A stretch of DNA of 64,000 nucleotides from Nonlabens sp. MB-3u-79 (GTDB taxonomy: Bacteria > Bacteroidota > Bacteroidia > Flavobacteriales > Flavobacteriaceae): contig NZ_CP025116.1 in the NCBI RefSeq assembly GCF_002831625.1, positions 1,302,001-1,366,000 on the forward strand, given 5' to 3'. The position numbers were made by a program, and so were the translations under genes. Below the pieces are notes generated by a model. It did no database searches. It was not told where the DNA came from and saw only the letters and a program-made list of their open reading frames with translations. How positions within the stretch are numbered: position 1 is the first letter of the stretch; each line of letters starts with the position of its first letter. This document shows positions 45,618-54,397 of the stretch, in pieces.

Positions 45618-45692
45618 AGTGCAACTGGTTGATTGATAAAAGTACGAGTTGCTATAAAGGAATTACTGGCTAAATCCTATTGATGTGAACGG

Positions 45693-45720
45693 GCATTTTT
45701 ATTTGCTGCCATAAAAATGC
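45693..45720. repeat. Perfect 10-bp inverted repeat
   Basis: GCATTTTTAT and ATAAAAATGC are separated by eight bases (TTGCTGCC). It lies just downstream of the amylase stop, read on the minus strand, and could be an extra mRNA 3' hairpin. Confidence 0.6.
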
Positions 45721-45767
45721 TTGGGTCTTTTTCTTGGAATGAAATCAAGTTTTGGAACAAACAAAGA

Positions 45768-48497
45768 TCAGCTCTTTATGAGTTTTTCTACCTGTACTCG
45801 ATCATTATGTATCAATTCTACAAAATACATTCCTTGTTTTAAATCACTAATTCCATAATGGTTTTGTGATCCTTTAAAACTTTTTACCAGTTGACCAGAT
45901 ACATTGTAAATACGTAGGCTTTCTACTTCTTCAGATAGCCTAAAAGTGTCTGATGCTGGATTGGGAAATAACTTGATCAAAGAAGATGAAGAACGTACAT
46001 CATCATTACTTAACGGGTCTTGTAATTGCTGAGTCGTATATAATTTATATTCTCCAGGTTGTAAATTCATCAAGGCCGTTGGGTTGGTAACGTTGATGGC
46101 CGAGTTATTATTAAAATAATCGAACCAAGTCCCTGTTTGTGAGAAGTTAGGATTGACATTTTGAGCAGTCACCGCAAAGTTAGCTACAACAACCGCATCA
46201 AATTGAGAGCCGTTAAGGTTAATTCTTTTTATGAGCCCACTTACATCAAGGTTGTTGGTGTTGCTATTAAAGGTGTCTGGGTACAAGGTTTTAAAATTGA
46301 TCATGGTAGCCGTCACGTTGTACAAATCCATACGGTCTGCATCTGTATCATAACCTAGTGTCCATGGAATAGGTTTACGTCCTGTGCGGCCATTTAAATC
46401 AATGTCCAATTCATAACCTAGTTCTCCAAACTGCCATAACATTTTAGGTCCAGGAATGCTATACAACATCGCAGCAATGGCCTCTTGTCTATCTAAAGCC
46501 ACAGGCAATGTCCTAACATTATGAGAAGAGTTGGAATTATTGCCGAATTGGAGGTTCTTATACATCAACCTTTGCTCGTCATGACTTTCTGCATAAGCAA
46601 CTAAGTGTTGATTATTAAAGTTACGCGAGTTGTAATAGGACCTAAAGATGTTTGCATTACCACCGAATCCCATAGAGCTTTCATTGTACTGGTCTGTCAT
46701 TTTTCCCCAGAGCATAAAACCAGCGTCTGCAAGCGCTTTTTCTTCACTATTATCGGCAAGGTGTTCCAGAATCATGTAAATATCTGTACTATTTGCATTC
46801 CATATAGTATTGCGGTAATCATTTAAGATAGCGACTCTAGAGGCATCATAGGCATTCCATGCCCCTATATTTCCTAAGGTATTGTTTTGAGTAAATCCTT
46901 TAGAAAGGTCAAATCTGAATCCGTCCACTCGGTACTCATCAATTAAAAATTGCAAGGTTTGTTTTACATAGTCACGCGTAAAGGGGCTCTCGTGATTCAT
47001 GTCATAGCCTACATTAAAGTCATGACGTGCTGTAGCGTTCATGTACGGGTTATTTGTCGCTGGCCTAAAGTTAGCTTGGTCCCACCACATTTGACACAAA
47101 GGGCTTTGACTGAAAGCGTGATTGTACACAACATCAATAATAACCGCAATGCCTTTTGAGTGGCATAAATCTACCAATTCTTTAAATTTTTCTGGAGTAC
47201 CGTATGCTTTGTCTACCGCTCCATGAAGTTTAGGATTATAACCCCAACTGTCGCTGCCTTCAAATTCGTTGATAGGCATTAATTGAAGGGCATTGATTCC
47301 TAAGGTTTCTAAGTAATCCATACGATCGATCACTTGCTGGTAACTGTCTTGCTCTGAAAAATCTCTTACGAGTAATTCATAGACCACTAGATTTTCCTTG
47401 TTGGGCCTTGTAAAGTTATTCACGGCCCAGTTATAAGCTGTTTTCTGATAGGTGTACAAAGTTACATCCCCAGTAGTCTCATTAGATGGATAGGTTGCTA
47501 GATTAGGGTAATTGCCTGCTGGAATAAAGGCATCGCTTCCAGGATCTAATATCAGCTGGCTGTAAGGATCGGCTATTTTGATATCAAAGTCCACAAGATA
47601 TTGATACATAAACTCGGTATTTGCAGAGAATTCAATAGAAGGAACAGTTATCCAAAAGTAGTCTCCGTCTTTATTCATCTGGTAATTGGTATCCAGATTC
47701 CAGTTGGTAAAACTTCCAATCAGGGCCACATCATTTTTAAGAGGTGCAGCAAGAAGGAAAGTCACGCTTCCATCGGCATTTTCATTAACACCGTTTTTTA
47801 ACCCTGTAGGGCGTGGAATACTCGGAGTAGTACCAGGAACAAATACATGGATCGTGTCACTGGAAGTATCGGTACCATTAGTGGCAGTGATGCTAATCTC
47901 ATAAGAACCAGAAGAGGTAAATGTATAAGGACTACTGATGTTCATAGCGGTAGTAGAAGCTATACTAGAATTATTTATACTCAGATCTAGAGCTGTATTT
48001 TGAGAGCAGTCACCAGAAATAGTTATGTTTTGGTTTAAGCTAAATATGTCTCCATCTTGTGGAGAGGTAATTGCCGTGTTCAAACCAGGTTGAAAGACGT
48101 CGAGAAAAATATCTGGACTGGTCTGAGCAGTTGCTGTAGCATTTCTTATGACTAGGCAAATTTCAGAAACTATATCTCCTGGAGCGACATTGTAAAATTG
48201 ATCTATACTTGTTCCTAGAGTAAGTTGGTACATATTACCACTTGTATTTACAAATTGGGGAGCAGTGGTATTATCGTTAAAACTGCTGTTCACAATATTT
48301 TGCCACCTATTCCCATTGATATTCAATCCGGTATAGGCATAAAGTATTCCTGTCGCGTTTTCTAACCCTGTTCCAGTGGCATCAAAAGTTAATGTTACTT
48401 GATCGGTAGGGGTGGGTGTGGATGGTGATGTGGTTACTTGAGCTTTCGCGAAAGCGAAACAAATAAAGGCCATCAAACATAAAGCAAAGTTTTTCAT
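45768..48497 (-). CDS. Secreted GH13 alpha-amylase with type IX secretion sorting domain
   Basis: This 909-residue protein (ATG at 48497) starts with signal peptide MKNFALCLMAFICFAFAKA before Q. Two beta-sandwich regions follow, an N-terminal one at about 20-130 and a CBM48-like one near residue 230 (LKNDVALIGSFTNWN). The GH13 barrel has region I in AVIIDVVYNHAF, region II in DGFRFDLSKG (nucleophile Asp530), region III in MILEHLADN (acid Glu578) and region IV in YAESHDEQRL (Asp640). The last 70 residues are a T9SS sorting domain (LFPNPASDTFRL and ending KLIKS). It is predicted to cut starch-like glucans on the cell surface. It follows the SusE gene after a terminator. Palindrome copy 9 encodes FAFAKA at the signal peptide end. 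Confidence 0.9.
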   Translation of the reverse strand: MKNFALCLMAFICFAFAKAQVTTSPSTPTPTDQVTLTFDATGTGLENATGILYAYTGLNINGNRWQNIVNSSFNDNTTAPQFVNTSGNMYQLTLGTSIDQFYNVAPGDIVSEICLVIRNATATAQTSPDIFLDVFQPGLNTAITSPQDGDIFSLNQNITISGDCSQNTALDLSINNSSIASTTAMNISSPYTFTSSGSYEISITATNGTDTSSDTIHVFVPGTTPSIPRPTGLKNGVNENADGSVTFLLAAPLKNDVALIGSFTNWNLDTNYQMNKDGDYFWITVPSIEFSANTEFMYQYLVDFDIKIADPYSQLILDPGSDAFIPAGNYPNLATYPSNETTGDVTLYTYQKTAYNWAVNNFTRPNKENLVVYELLVRDFSEQDSYQQVIDRMDYLETLGINALQLMPINEFEGSDSWGYNPKLHGAVDKAYGTPEKFKELVDLCHSKGIAVIIDVVYNHAFSQSPLCQMWWDQANFRPATNNPYMNATARHDFNVGYDMNHESPFTRDYVKQTLQFLIDEYRVDGFRFDLSKGFTQNNTLGNIGAWNAYDASRVAILNDYRNTIWNANSTDIYMILEHLADNSEEKALADAGFMLWGKMTDQYNESSMGFGGNANIFRSYYNSRNFNNQHLVAYAESHDEQRLMYKNLQFGNNSNSSHNVRTLPVALDRQEAIAAMLYSIPGPKMLWQFGELGYELDIDLNGRTGRKPIPWTLGYDTDADRMDLYNVTATMINFKTLYPDTFNSNTNNLDVSGLIKRINLNGSQFDAVVVANFAVTAQNVNPNFSQTGTWFDYFNNNSAINVTNPTALMNLQPGEYKLYTTQQLQDPLSNDDVRSSSSLIKLFPNPASDTFRLSEEVESLRIYNVSGQLVKSFKGSQNHYGISDLKQGMYFVELIHNDRVQVEKLIKS
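48442..48456 (+). repeat. Palindromic word GCTTTCGCGAAAGCG, copy 9 (inside the amylase gene)
   Basis: 15 of 16 positions; left outer base A, right flank AAACA. On the minus strand it encodes FAFAKA of the signal peptide. Confidence 0.9.
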
Positions 48498-48513
48498 AGC
48501 TTGAGTTTTAAGC

Positions 48514-48538
48514 AAAAAAAGGGCTGCGAACAGCCCTT
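48514..48538 (-). terminator. Terminator between the susE-like gene and the amylase gene
   Basis: Minus-strand stem AAGGGCTG / CAGCCCTT with TTCG loop and a T run. It lies 17 bases before the amylase ATG, so it can only partly stop transcription if the amylase is read from the sus promoter. Confidence 0.85.
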
Positions 48539-48558
48539 AAATAAAATAAATTATGGAA

Positions 48559-49695
48559 TTATTCTTGTGGAATAAGCAAGAAACTACCGTCTAAATCATT
48601 GAAGAAGATATCGTAGGTACCCGCCTTTACGGTGATGTTTGGGTCGTTATTATTGTTACCCTGTCCAGCGTAAGCAGAGGTGTTATCGCCCCAGCTATCT
48701 GTCCAGTCGTTGTCAGCTCTGATTTTCATTTCACCAGCTATTAATACCATATCGCGTCCTACCCATTGGTGAGGGTCAAAAGTAGATTGTGTCAGGTCCG
48801 TATCTGGATCATTCCATCCATTAGGAGTTGCAGCTCCTATAATTGCCATACTCGTGTAAGCAGGAGCAGTGGCAGCAGTTGTGTTTGCAACCATACTAAA
48901 ACTTGAAGAACCTTCTGAAGTATTAGTTACTCCTGTTACATCTATGTTAAAGTCATAATATCCAGCGGTAGGAGCAGAAAAGCTGTTAGGGTCATTTCCA
49001 GCACCATCATTGACACCTACAGCACCATTTCTTTCACCGTATTGTGGTTGCCACATTCCTAGGTTTGAAAGAAGTTTAAAGTCATCAGCATTGAAGTATC
49101 CTGTGTAATAATGCTTGTTCACATCATTGATATCTACATAAAGAGCAGGGTTCGTTTCTCCGTTTCCATCACCATTATTCCATCCTGGCTCTGTTGCAGC
49201 GCCTACAAAGTATAAAGGTTTGAAAGGGTAGGCTTCAAAAGGAGTAATGATCGCAGTAATTTCATTAGAAAATACTGGATTTACAGCTGTAGAGGCTGTA
49301 GTAGCTTTTACTCTTAACTTGAAATTACTAGCAGTACCTGGCTCTGCGCCTAATCCTAGGGCAGCGTCATTTAATGCATTGTAAGTAACCGCTGTATTGG
49401 TACTGTTGTTTGCCCCCAATACTGCAGGCGCACTGAAGTCTCCTGATTCAAGATCCATTTCTAGTTGGTAGTCAATTTGAACAGGAGTTTCAAAAGTTAT
49501 TCTGTTCCATGAAAACCTTTCGGCAAGATCTGGACCATTTGTTTCTGTTACCTCAAAGGTATTTGTTTGGGGAGATAAAACGATTTCTCCAGAGCTGTTC
49601 GTGTCTAACGAAAACTCTTCGCTATCGGTATCATCACAAGAGATAACTGCTGCGATAGCTAAAAACGAAAGCATTAATATTGAAAACTTTTTCAT
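48559..49695 (-). CDS. SusE/SusF-like outer-membrane starch-binding lipoprotein
   Basis: This 378-residue lipoprotein has a lipobox signal peptide (MKKFSILMLSFLAIAAVISC, Cys20 acylated). The N-terminal third looks like the SusE immunoglobulin-like stalk (SFSWNRITFETPVQ-type segment, about 50-150). Two carbohydrate-binding SusE/F repeats follow, beginning FKPLYFVGAATEPGWNNGDG and SMAIIGAATPNGWNDPDT. It holds alpha-glucans at the surface for SusC/D. It follows susD after 19 bases in the susC-susD-susE unit. Confidence 0.85.
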   Translation of the reverse strand: MKKFSILMLSFLAIAAVISCDDTDSEEFSLDTNSSGEIVLSPQTNTFEVTETNGPDLAERFSWNRITFETPVQIDYQLEMDLESGDFSAPAVLGANNSTNTAVTYNALNDAALGLGAEPGTASNFKLRVKATTASTAVNPVFSNEITAIITPFEAYPFKPLYFVGAATEPGWNNGDGNGETNPALYVDINDVNKHYYTGYFNADDFKLLSNLGMWQPQYGERNGAVGVNDGAGNDPNSFSAPTAGYYDFNIDVTGVTNTSEGSSSFSMVANTTAATAPAYTSMAIIGAATPNGWNDPDTDLTQSTFDPHQWVGRDMVLIAGEMKIRADNDWTDSWGDNTSAYAGQGNNNNDPNITVKAGTYDIFFNDLDGSFLLIPQE

Positions 49696-49714
49696 TTGTA
49701 TTTGATTTATAAGA

Positions 49715-51313
49715 TTAGTAACCAGTGTTTTGTGGTTGTAGATTAGGATTTTGATTTAATTCTTGTGCCGGAATAGGTAAGACATTTCTGTAAGCAGCTG
49801 TTGTGGTACCATTTTGTACATTTCCTTTCCAAGCCCATACTTTAGAAGTAGTGAACTGTCCGAAACGCACTAAATCTTGACGTCTATGTGTTTCCCAGTG
49901 CAATTCACGGGCTCTTTCATCTAGTAGGAAGCCTAAGTCTATTTGTCCAGTAGTTAGGTTACCACTCGTGTTTCCATAAGCTCTTTCACGTATGATGTTG
50001 ATATAGTCTCTAGCAGTGTTGAGGTCTCCACCAGAGCCACCTCTTAAGACAGCTTCAGCATACATTAAGTAAGCATCAGATAAACGAAAGACAGGGAAGT
50101 CAATATCTACAAAATTACCTGCTTGATCCAGGCCAGCAGATCCATCTACGTTGACGTTTTTAAATTTCTGTATGGCAAAGCCATCTTTAAATTGTCCTAC
50201 GTCTGCAATTTCTTTTGTTTGATCATCGGTAAAGAACGTCTCTCTGGTATCAGCAGAGTTTTCTTCTCCTGGGAATAATTCTACAAATTCTGGTGTAGTT
50301 CTAATACCACCCCAACCACCGTTGATGCCGAATTCTGTTGGGTCCATGTTTCCACCTACTGGTGCGTGAGTTAAATAAGTAGTACCACCGTAAGTTTGTG
50401 TATTTAAACCATCAAAATTAATGGTCCAAATAAATTCGCTCTCTGCACCATTGCGATCGTTATCTGCTTGAAAACTGTAAGCATAAGGTACTGTAGGCAC
50501 CGTGTACCCCGCTGAAATCACTTTATTCAACTGTGTAATGGCGTCTGTGTTTCTTTCGGTTCCTGTGTAGACTTCAGCATTCAGATAGATTTTTGATAAA
50601 AGCATCCATAGCGCCGCTTTGTCTGCTCGTCCATATTCATTCATACGAGCGGCTACCATATCATCTTCAATGGCTAGCAATTCTAATTCTATAAATTGAA
50701 ATAACTCAGCGCGATTTTTTACTTCTGGTAAAACGGCTGGATCGTAGTTGACATCTCTAAAAGGCATCTTTCCAAAAAGATCCATTCCGTGGTAATAAGA
50801 ATAAGCTCTTAAAAATCTAGCTTCAGCTCTATACTTTGCAACATCTGCTCTGATATCTGCTGGGATATTGTATTCATTTAGTTTTGCATCTGTACTTAGC
50901 GCTAAGAATTCATTACAAACGGCTATTTGATAATTCACTCTTGAGAACATGGCATTGATGAATTCATTACCATCTGTCCATACATGACCGTGTAGGTCTT
51001 TGATGGTACCATCATTCCAAGCGATAATCGCCTCGTCTGTAGTCAGTTCTTGCATGTTCCAGTATAACCTTAGGTAGTTGGAGAAACCACCATCGATTCC
51101 AGAAATGTCTGCATCACCATCACCACCAGCTTGTCCACCTACGGCAAGACCGGCATAAGCTTTGGCAATGATACCACGATAAGTGGCAGGATCTTGAAAT
51201 AACTCTGCTTCAGTAACCCGGTTATCCCTTGGCTCTACTGTAAGTGCATCATCACACGCAGTAAAAACAAGCATCCCAAGAAACAAAAAGATAATTGATT
51301 TGTATATTTTCAT
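49715..51313 (-). CDS. susD: SusD/RagB family starch-binding lipoprotein
   Basis: This 532-residue lipoprotein has a signal peptide ending in VFTACDDALTVEP (lipobox Cys). It shows the SusD helical TPR scaffold (AKYRAEARFLRAYSYYHGMD is the most diagnostic segment) and the closing IRERAY and FLLDERARELHWETHRRQDL blocks. SusD forms the lid of the SusC channel and captures oligosaccharides. It sits 11 bases after susC in the same unit. The substrate is inferred as alpha-glucan from the surrounding enzymes. Confidence 0.95.
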   Translation of the reverse strand: MKIYKSIIFLFLGMLVFTACDDALTVEPRDNRVTEAELFQDPATYRGIIAKAYAGLAVGGQAGGDGDADISGIDGGFSNYLRLYWNMQELTTDEAIIAWNDGTIKDLHGHVWTDGNEFINAMFSRVNYQIAVCNEFLALSTDAKLNEYNIPADIRADVAKYRAEARFLRAYSYYHGMDLFGKMPFRDVNYDPAVLPEVKNRAELFQFIELELLAIEDDMVAARMNEYGRADKAALWMLLSKIYLNAEVYTGTERNTDAITQLNKVISAGYTVPTVPYAYSFQADNDRNGAESEFIWTINFDGLNTQTYGGTTYLTHAPVGGNMDPTEFGINGGWGGIRTTPEFVELFPGEENSADTRETFFTDDQTKEIADVGQFKDGFAIQKFKNVNVDGSAGLDQAGNFVDIDFPVFRLSDAYLMYAEAVLRGGSGGDLNTARDYINIIRERAYGNTSGNLTTGQIDLGFLLDERARELHWETHRRQDLVRFGQFTTSKVWAWKGNVQNGTTTAAYRNVLPIPAQELNQNPNLQPQNTGY

Positions 51314-51324
51314 AGTTTTGCTTT

Positions 51325-54207
51325 TTAAAATTTAAACCCTAATCCAAAGATTAGTCCTCGGTTACGAGGGAAAAGATTGTTGTCTACACCACCGAATACT
51401 TCAGGGTCCACCCCGTCGTAATCTGTAATAGTTATAAGGTTGGTTCCTGTAACAGATGCTCTTATATCTACTTTTTCACCTGGAAAATTATAACCTAAGG
51501 AGATGTTATCCAGTTTGATAAAATCGGCTTTCTGAATGTAATAGTCAGAAAATAACCTCTGTTGAGAGAAGTTGGTATCTAAAACATCTACAGGCGCATT
51601 GATATAAATTGGATTCTGTGTATTGGTTGGAAAAATACTACCGTAGTTAGCTGCGTTAGAAGCCACGTTATTGTAGTTGTATCCACCGGCTGCACCTCTA
51701 AAGGTAAAACTTAAATCTAGATTTTTATAATTGAAGTTGGAAGTGAACCCAAAATACAGATCGTGATTTGCTTTTTTATACCGAACTCGGTCGGCATCGT
51801 TGATGATATTATCACCATTGGTGTCTACAAAGACACCATCTAACGGATTTCCATCTTGATCGTATACTTGACGGAACACACTGAAGGTAGTTGGGTCAAA
51901 TCCCACAGCCCATTCTTGAATCGTATTTCCTACACCACCAGAAATTCCTCCTATTGGTACAGGAGTATTATCAGCCCCAGCAAGATCAGTAATTTCTATT
52001 TCTTGTACCGTTGCATTTGCAGATAGGGTCCAATTGATGTTTTCTGACTGAATCATCTTTATAGAAATACTAGACTCTATACCTCTACTTTTAGTTTCTC
52101 CTGCGTTTATGAAACCAAAATTTTCTAATCCACCTGCTGGAAGCGGAGCGTATTGTAGAACATCAAAGGTTTCTCTATAAAAACCATCTACGCTACCAGT
52201 AATACGATCGTCAAAGAAACCTAAGTCGATACCTGCATTCCACTGATCAGTAGTTTCCCATTTAGGGTCAGTAATTCCTTCTGGACGTATGGTAGTGACA
52301 AATTGATTTCCAAATTGTACAGCCGCTTGAGGTTGTCCCGGTGTGAATACTCTGATGAACGGGAACGATGCAGCGATATTTTGCTGTCCTGTCTGACCAA
52401 AACCTCCACGGATTTTAAGTTGAGATAAGAAGCCACTGTTCTGAACAAAATTAGTATTAGTTAATTTTAAGGCTCCGCTAATACCGTAGAAGTTAGCCCA
52501 TCTGTTTTCTTCAGAAAAACGAGAACTACCATTACGGGAAGCACTAGCTGATAGAATAACTAAATCCTTAATATCAAAGGAAGCTCTTGCAAAGGCAGTT
52601 ATTAGAGTAGATTCATCTACAGCTAATGGATTGTCTTGTAATCCACCGTTTACAGAAGAACGACCTCCTGTTTGGCGCATGAAATCTTGGTAACTTCCAC
52701 CTAATGTTAGCTCCATATCAGTATCTAGAGCCCCTAAAGTTCGCTTATAATCAAAGCGACCATCTAACAATTGGTTTCTTCTAAAGCCTTCACTAAAACT
52801 TCTGTTATTTCCACGAGCTCCAGCTCCAGAGTTAAAATCTCTAATCGAGTAACTATCAAATTCGTTGTAATCGATACCTGCATTACCAGTAAACTTCAAA
52901 CCTGGAACTTGTCTGATGTTGTAAGCAGCATTAAGATTTAATCTGGCTTGTGAATTATCCAATTGGGAATCTAAGCTGTTCAATAGTCCTAATGGATTGC
53001 GAGGGGCATTAGGTTCAGGCCCTGTAGTGTTGGTGTATTCAAAATAACCTCCATAAGCGCCACTGTTATTGAAAATAGGTTGTGTTGGATCAAAAACTAC
53101 AGCAGCTCCTATGGCACCAGCATCAGCATTTCTGATTTCCTCTTGGGCCATTTGAGAGGTAAAGGTGAATCTTAAATCACCTTTTAAGAAATTCTGTCTT
53201 ACATTAAGTCCTAAGGTAGCTCTTTCATAACCTGATCTCAATAAAGTACCATGTTCGTTAGTGTAACCAAGTGAGGCACGTATAGAGGTAGTCTCATAAC
53301 CTTTCTCTGCGGTTAAGTTATGTATGACTCTCGTACCATTTTGGTAAATTTCGTTTTGCCAGTCGGTGTTGGCAGTTCCTAATACAGAAGGATCTCTACC
53401 TTGATCTGTTATGAGTTGTCTAAACTCGTCTGCACTTAACACATCAGCATAGTTTTGAACCTGGTTGACTGCAAATTGGACATCGTATTCCAATTTAAGG
53501 TCGCTATTTAACTTTGCTTTTTTGGTGGTGATCAAAACAACACCATTAGAAGCTCTGTTACCATATATAGCTGTAGCACTCGCATCTTTAAGAATAGTGA
53601 ACGACTCAATGTCTGCTGGGTTGATAGAATTAAGACTTGCATTACGTTGATCTAATGGCACCCCATCTACTACATAAAGAGCATCTGCATTTCCACTTAA
53701 AGTAGACCCAGGACGTACTCTAATGACCGGCCCGTCGCCTGGACGACCAGAAGCAGCAGTAACTTGCACACCTGCCACTTTACCAGCTAGTAGTTGGCCA
53801 GGAGATACAATGGCTCCTTTGTTAAATTCTTCTTCATCAACAGTCGTTTGCGCTGAGGTTACATTTGCCTTTTTAATACTACCATATCCTATTAGAACGA
53901 TCGCATCTAACTCAGAAGGGTTTTCTTCTAAAGTAATATTGATCAAGGTCTGTCCAGTAAAAGGAATTTCCTGAGTGGTATAACCTATAAAAGAGAATAC
54001 GATGACGGCATCATTCGGAACATTATTTAACTTGTATTTCCCATCAAAATCTGTTGATGTACCGTTAGATGTTCCTTTTACCGATACAGTAGCACCTAAA
54101 GCTGGTAGGCCATTAGATTCTAATACTGTTCCAGTAATTACACTTTGAGCAAATGCAAAAAACGGTAGTAAAAATAACAGTAAAACTGCTTTTGATTTTT
54201 GATTCAT
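51325..54207 (-). CDS. susC: SusC/RagA family TonB-dependent outer-membrane receptor
   Basis: This 960-residue receptor has a signal peptide (MNQKSKAVLLLFLLPFFAFA), a carboxypeptidase-regulatory-like domain at about 22-95 (VITGTVLESNGLPALGATVS) and the plug domain with GKVAGVQVTAASGRPGDGP, IRVRPGSTLSGNADALYVVD and ILKDASATAIYGNRASNGVV. A 22-strand barrel follows, ending in the outer-membrane Phe (LIFGLGFKF). It imports malto-oligosaccharides with SusD as lid, powered by TonB-ExbBD. It is the first gene of the leftward sus unit. The upstream region shared with the LacI gene holds a LacI-type palindrome. Confidence 0.96.
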   Translation of the reverse strand: MNQKSKAVLLLFLLPFFAFAQSVITGTVLESNGLPALGATVSVKGTSNGTSTDFDGKYKLNNVPNDAVIVFSFIGYTTQEIPFTGQTLINITLEENPSELDAIVLIGYGSIKKANVTSAQTTVDEEEFNKGAIVSPGQLLAGKVAGVQVTAASGRPGDGPVIRVRPGSTLSGNADALYVVDGVPLDQRNASLNSINPADIESFTILKDASATAIYGNRASNGVVLITTKKAKLNSDLKLEYDVQFAVNQVQNYADVLSADEFRQLITDQGRDPSVLGTANTDWQNEIYQNGTRVIHNLTAEKGYETTSIRASLGYTNEHGTLLRSGYERATLGLNVRQNFLKGDLRFTFTSQMAQEEIRNADAGAIGAAVVFDPTQPIFNNSGAYGGYFEYTNTTGPEPNAPRNPLGLLNSLDSQLDNSQARLNLNAAYNIRQVPGLKFTGNAGIDYNEFDSYSIRDFNSGAGARGNNRSFSEGFRRNQLLDGRFDYKRTLGALDTDMELTLGGSYQDFMRQTGGRSSVNGGLQDNPLAVDESTLITAFARASFDIKDLVILSASASRNGSSRFSEENRWANFYGISGALKLTNTNFVQNSGFLSQLKIRGGFGQTGQQNIAASFPFIRVFTPGQPQAAVQFGNQFVTTIRPEGITDPKWETTDQWNAGIDLGFFDDRITGSVDGFYRETFDVLQYAPLPAGGLENFGFINAGETKSRGIESSISIKMIQSENINWTLSANATVQEIEITDLAGADNTPVPIGGISGGVGNTIQEWAVGFDPTTFSVFRQVYDQDGNPLDGVFVDTNGDNIINDADRVRYKKANHDLYFGFTSNFNYKNLDLSFTFRGAAGGYNYNNVASNAANYGSIFPTNTQNPIYINAPVDVLDTNFSQQRLFSDYYIQKADFIKLDNISLGYNFPGEKVDIRASVTGTNLITITDYDGVDPEVFGGVDNNLFPRNRGLIFGLGFKF

Positions 54208-54235
54208 TTCTTTGATTTAATTAGTTGTTAGTATC

Positions 54236-54250
54236 ATCTTCTTCTCACAC
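54236..54250. promoter_or_regulatory. ATCTTCTTCTCACAC word upstream of susC
   Basis: Matches ATCTTCTTCACACAC at 55512-55526 (leader of the MFS operon) at 14 of 15 positions. Could be a shared site for the two halves of the locus; may be chance. Confidence 0.3.
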
Positions 54251-54306
54251 GGCAGCTAAATTATGTAAAGTAAATGTTAACAAAACCTTTTTCTTATTAC
54301 ATTCTA

Positions 54307-54320
54307 CGAAAACGTTTTCG
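54307..54320. promoter_or_regulatory. Candidate LacI-family operator CGAAAACGTTTTCG
   Basis: A perfect 14-bp palindrome with the central CG typical of LacI/GalR operators, in the susC-lacI divergent region, 100 bases from the susC ATG and 78 from the regulator ATG. The likely ligand protein is the LacI-type regulator next to it. Confidence 0.6.
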
Positions 54321-54352
54321 GTAAATGGTAGTATTATTTTATATTACCTTCA

Positions 54353-54366
54353 CTTTCGCGAAAGCG
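54353..54366 (+). repeat. Palindromic word CTTTCGCGAAAGCG, copy 10
   Basis: A shorter copy: the left side lacks GC (reads CA), the right side is complete, right flank AAACA. It sits 31 bases before the LacI gene start. Confidence 0.9.
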
Positions 54367-54397
54367 AAACATACAAATATTCATAACCTAAGTTATA

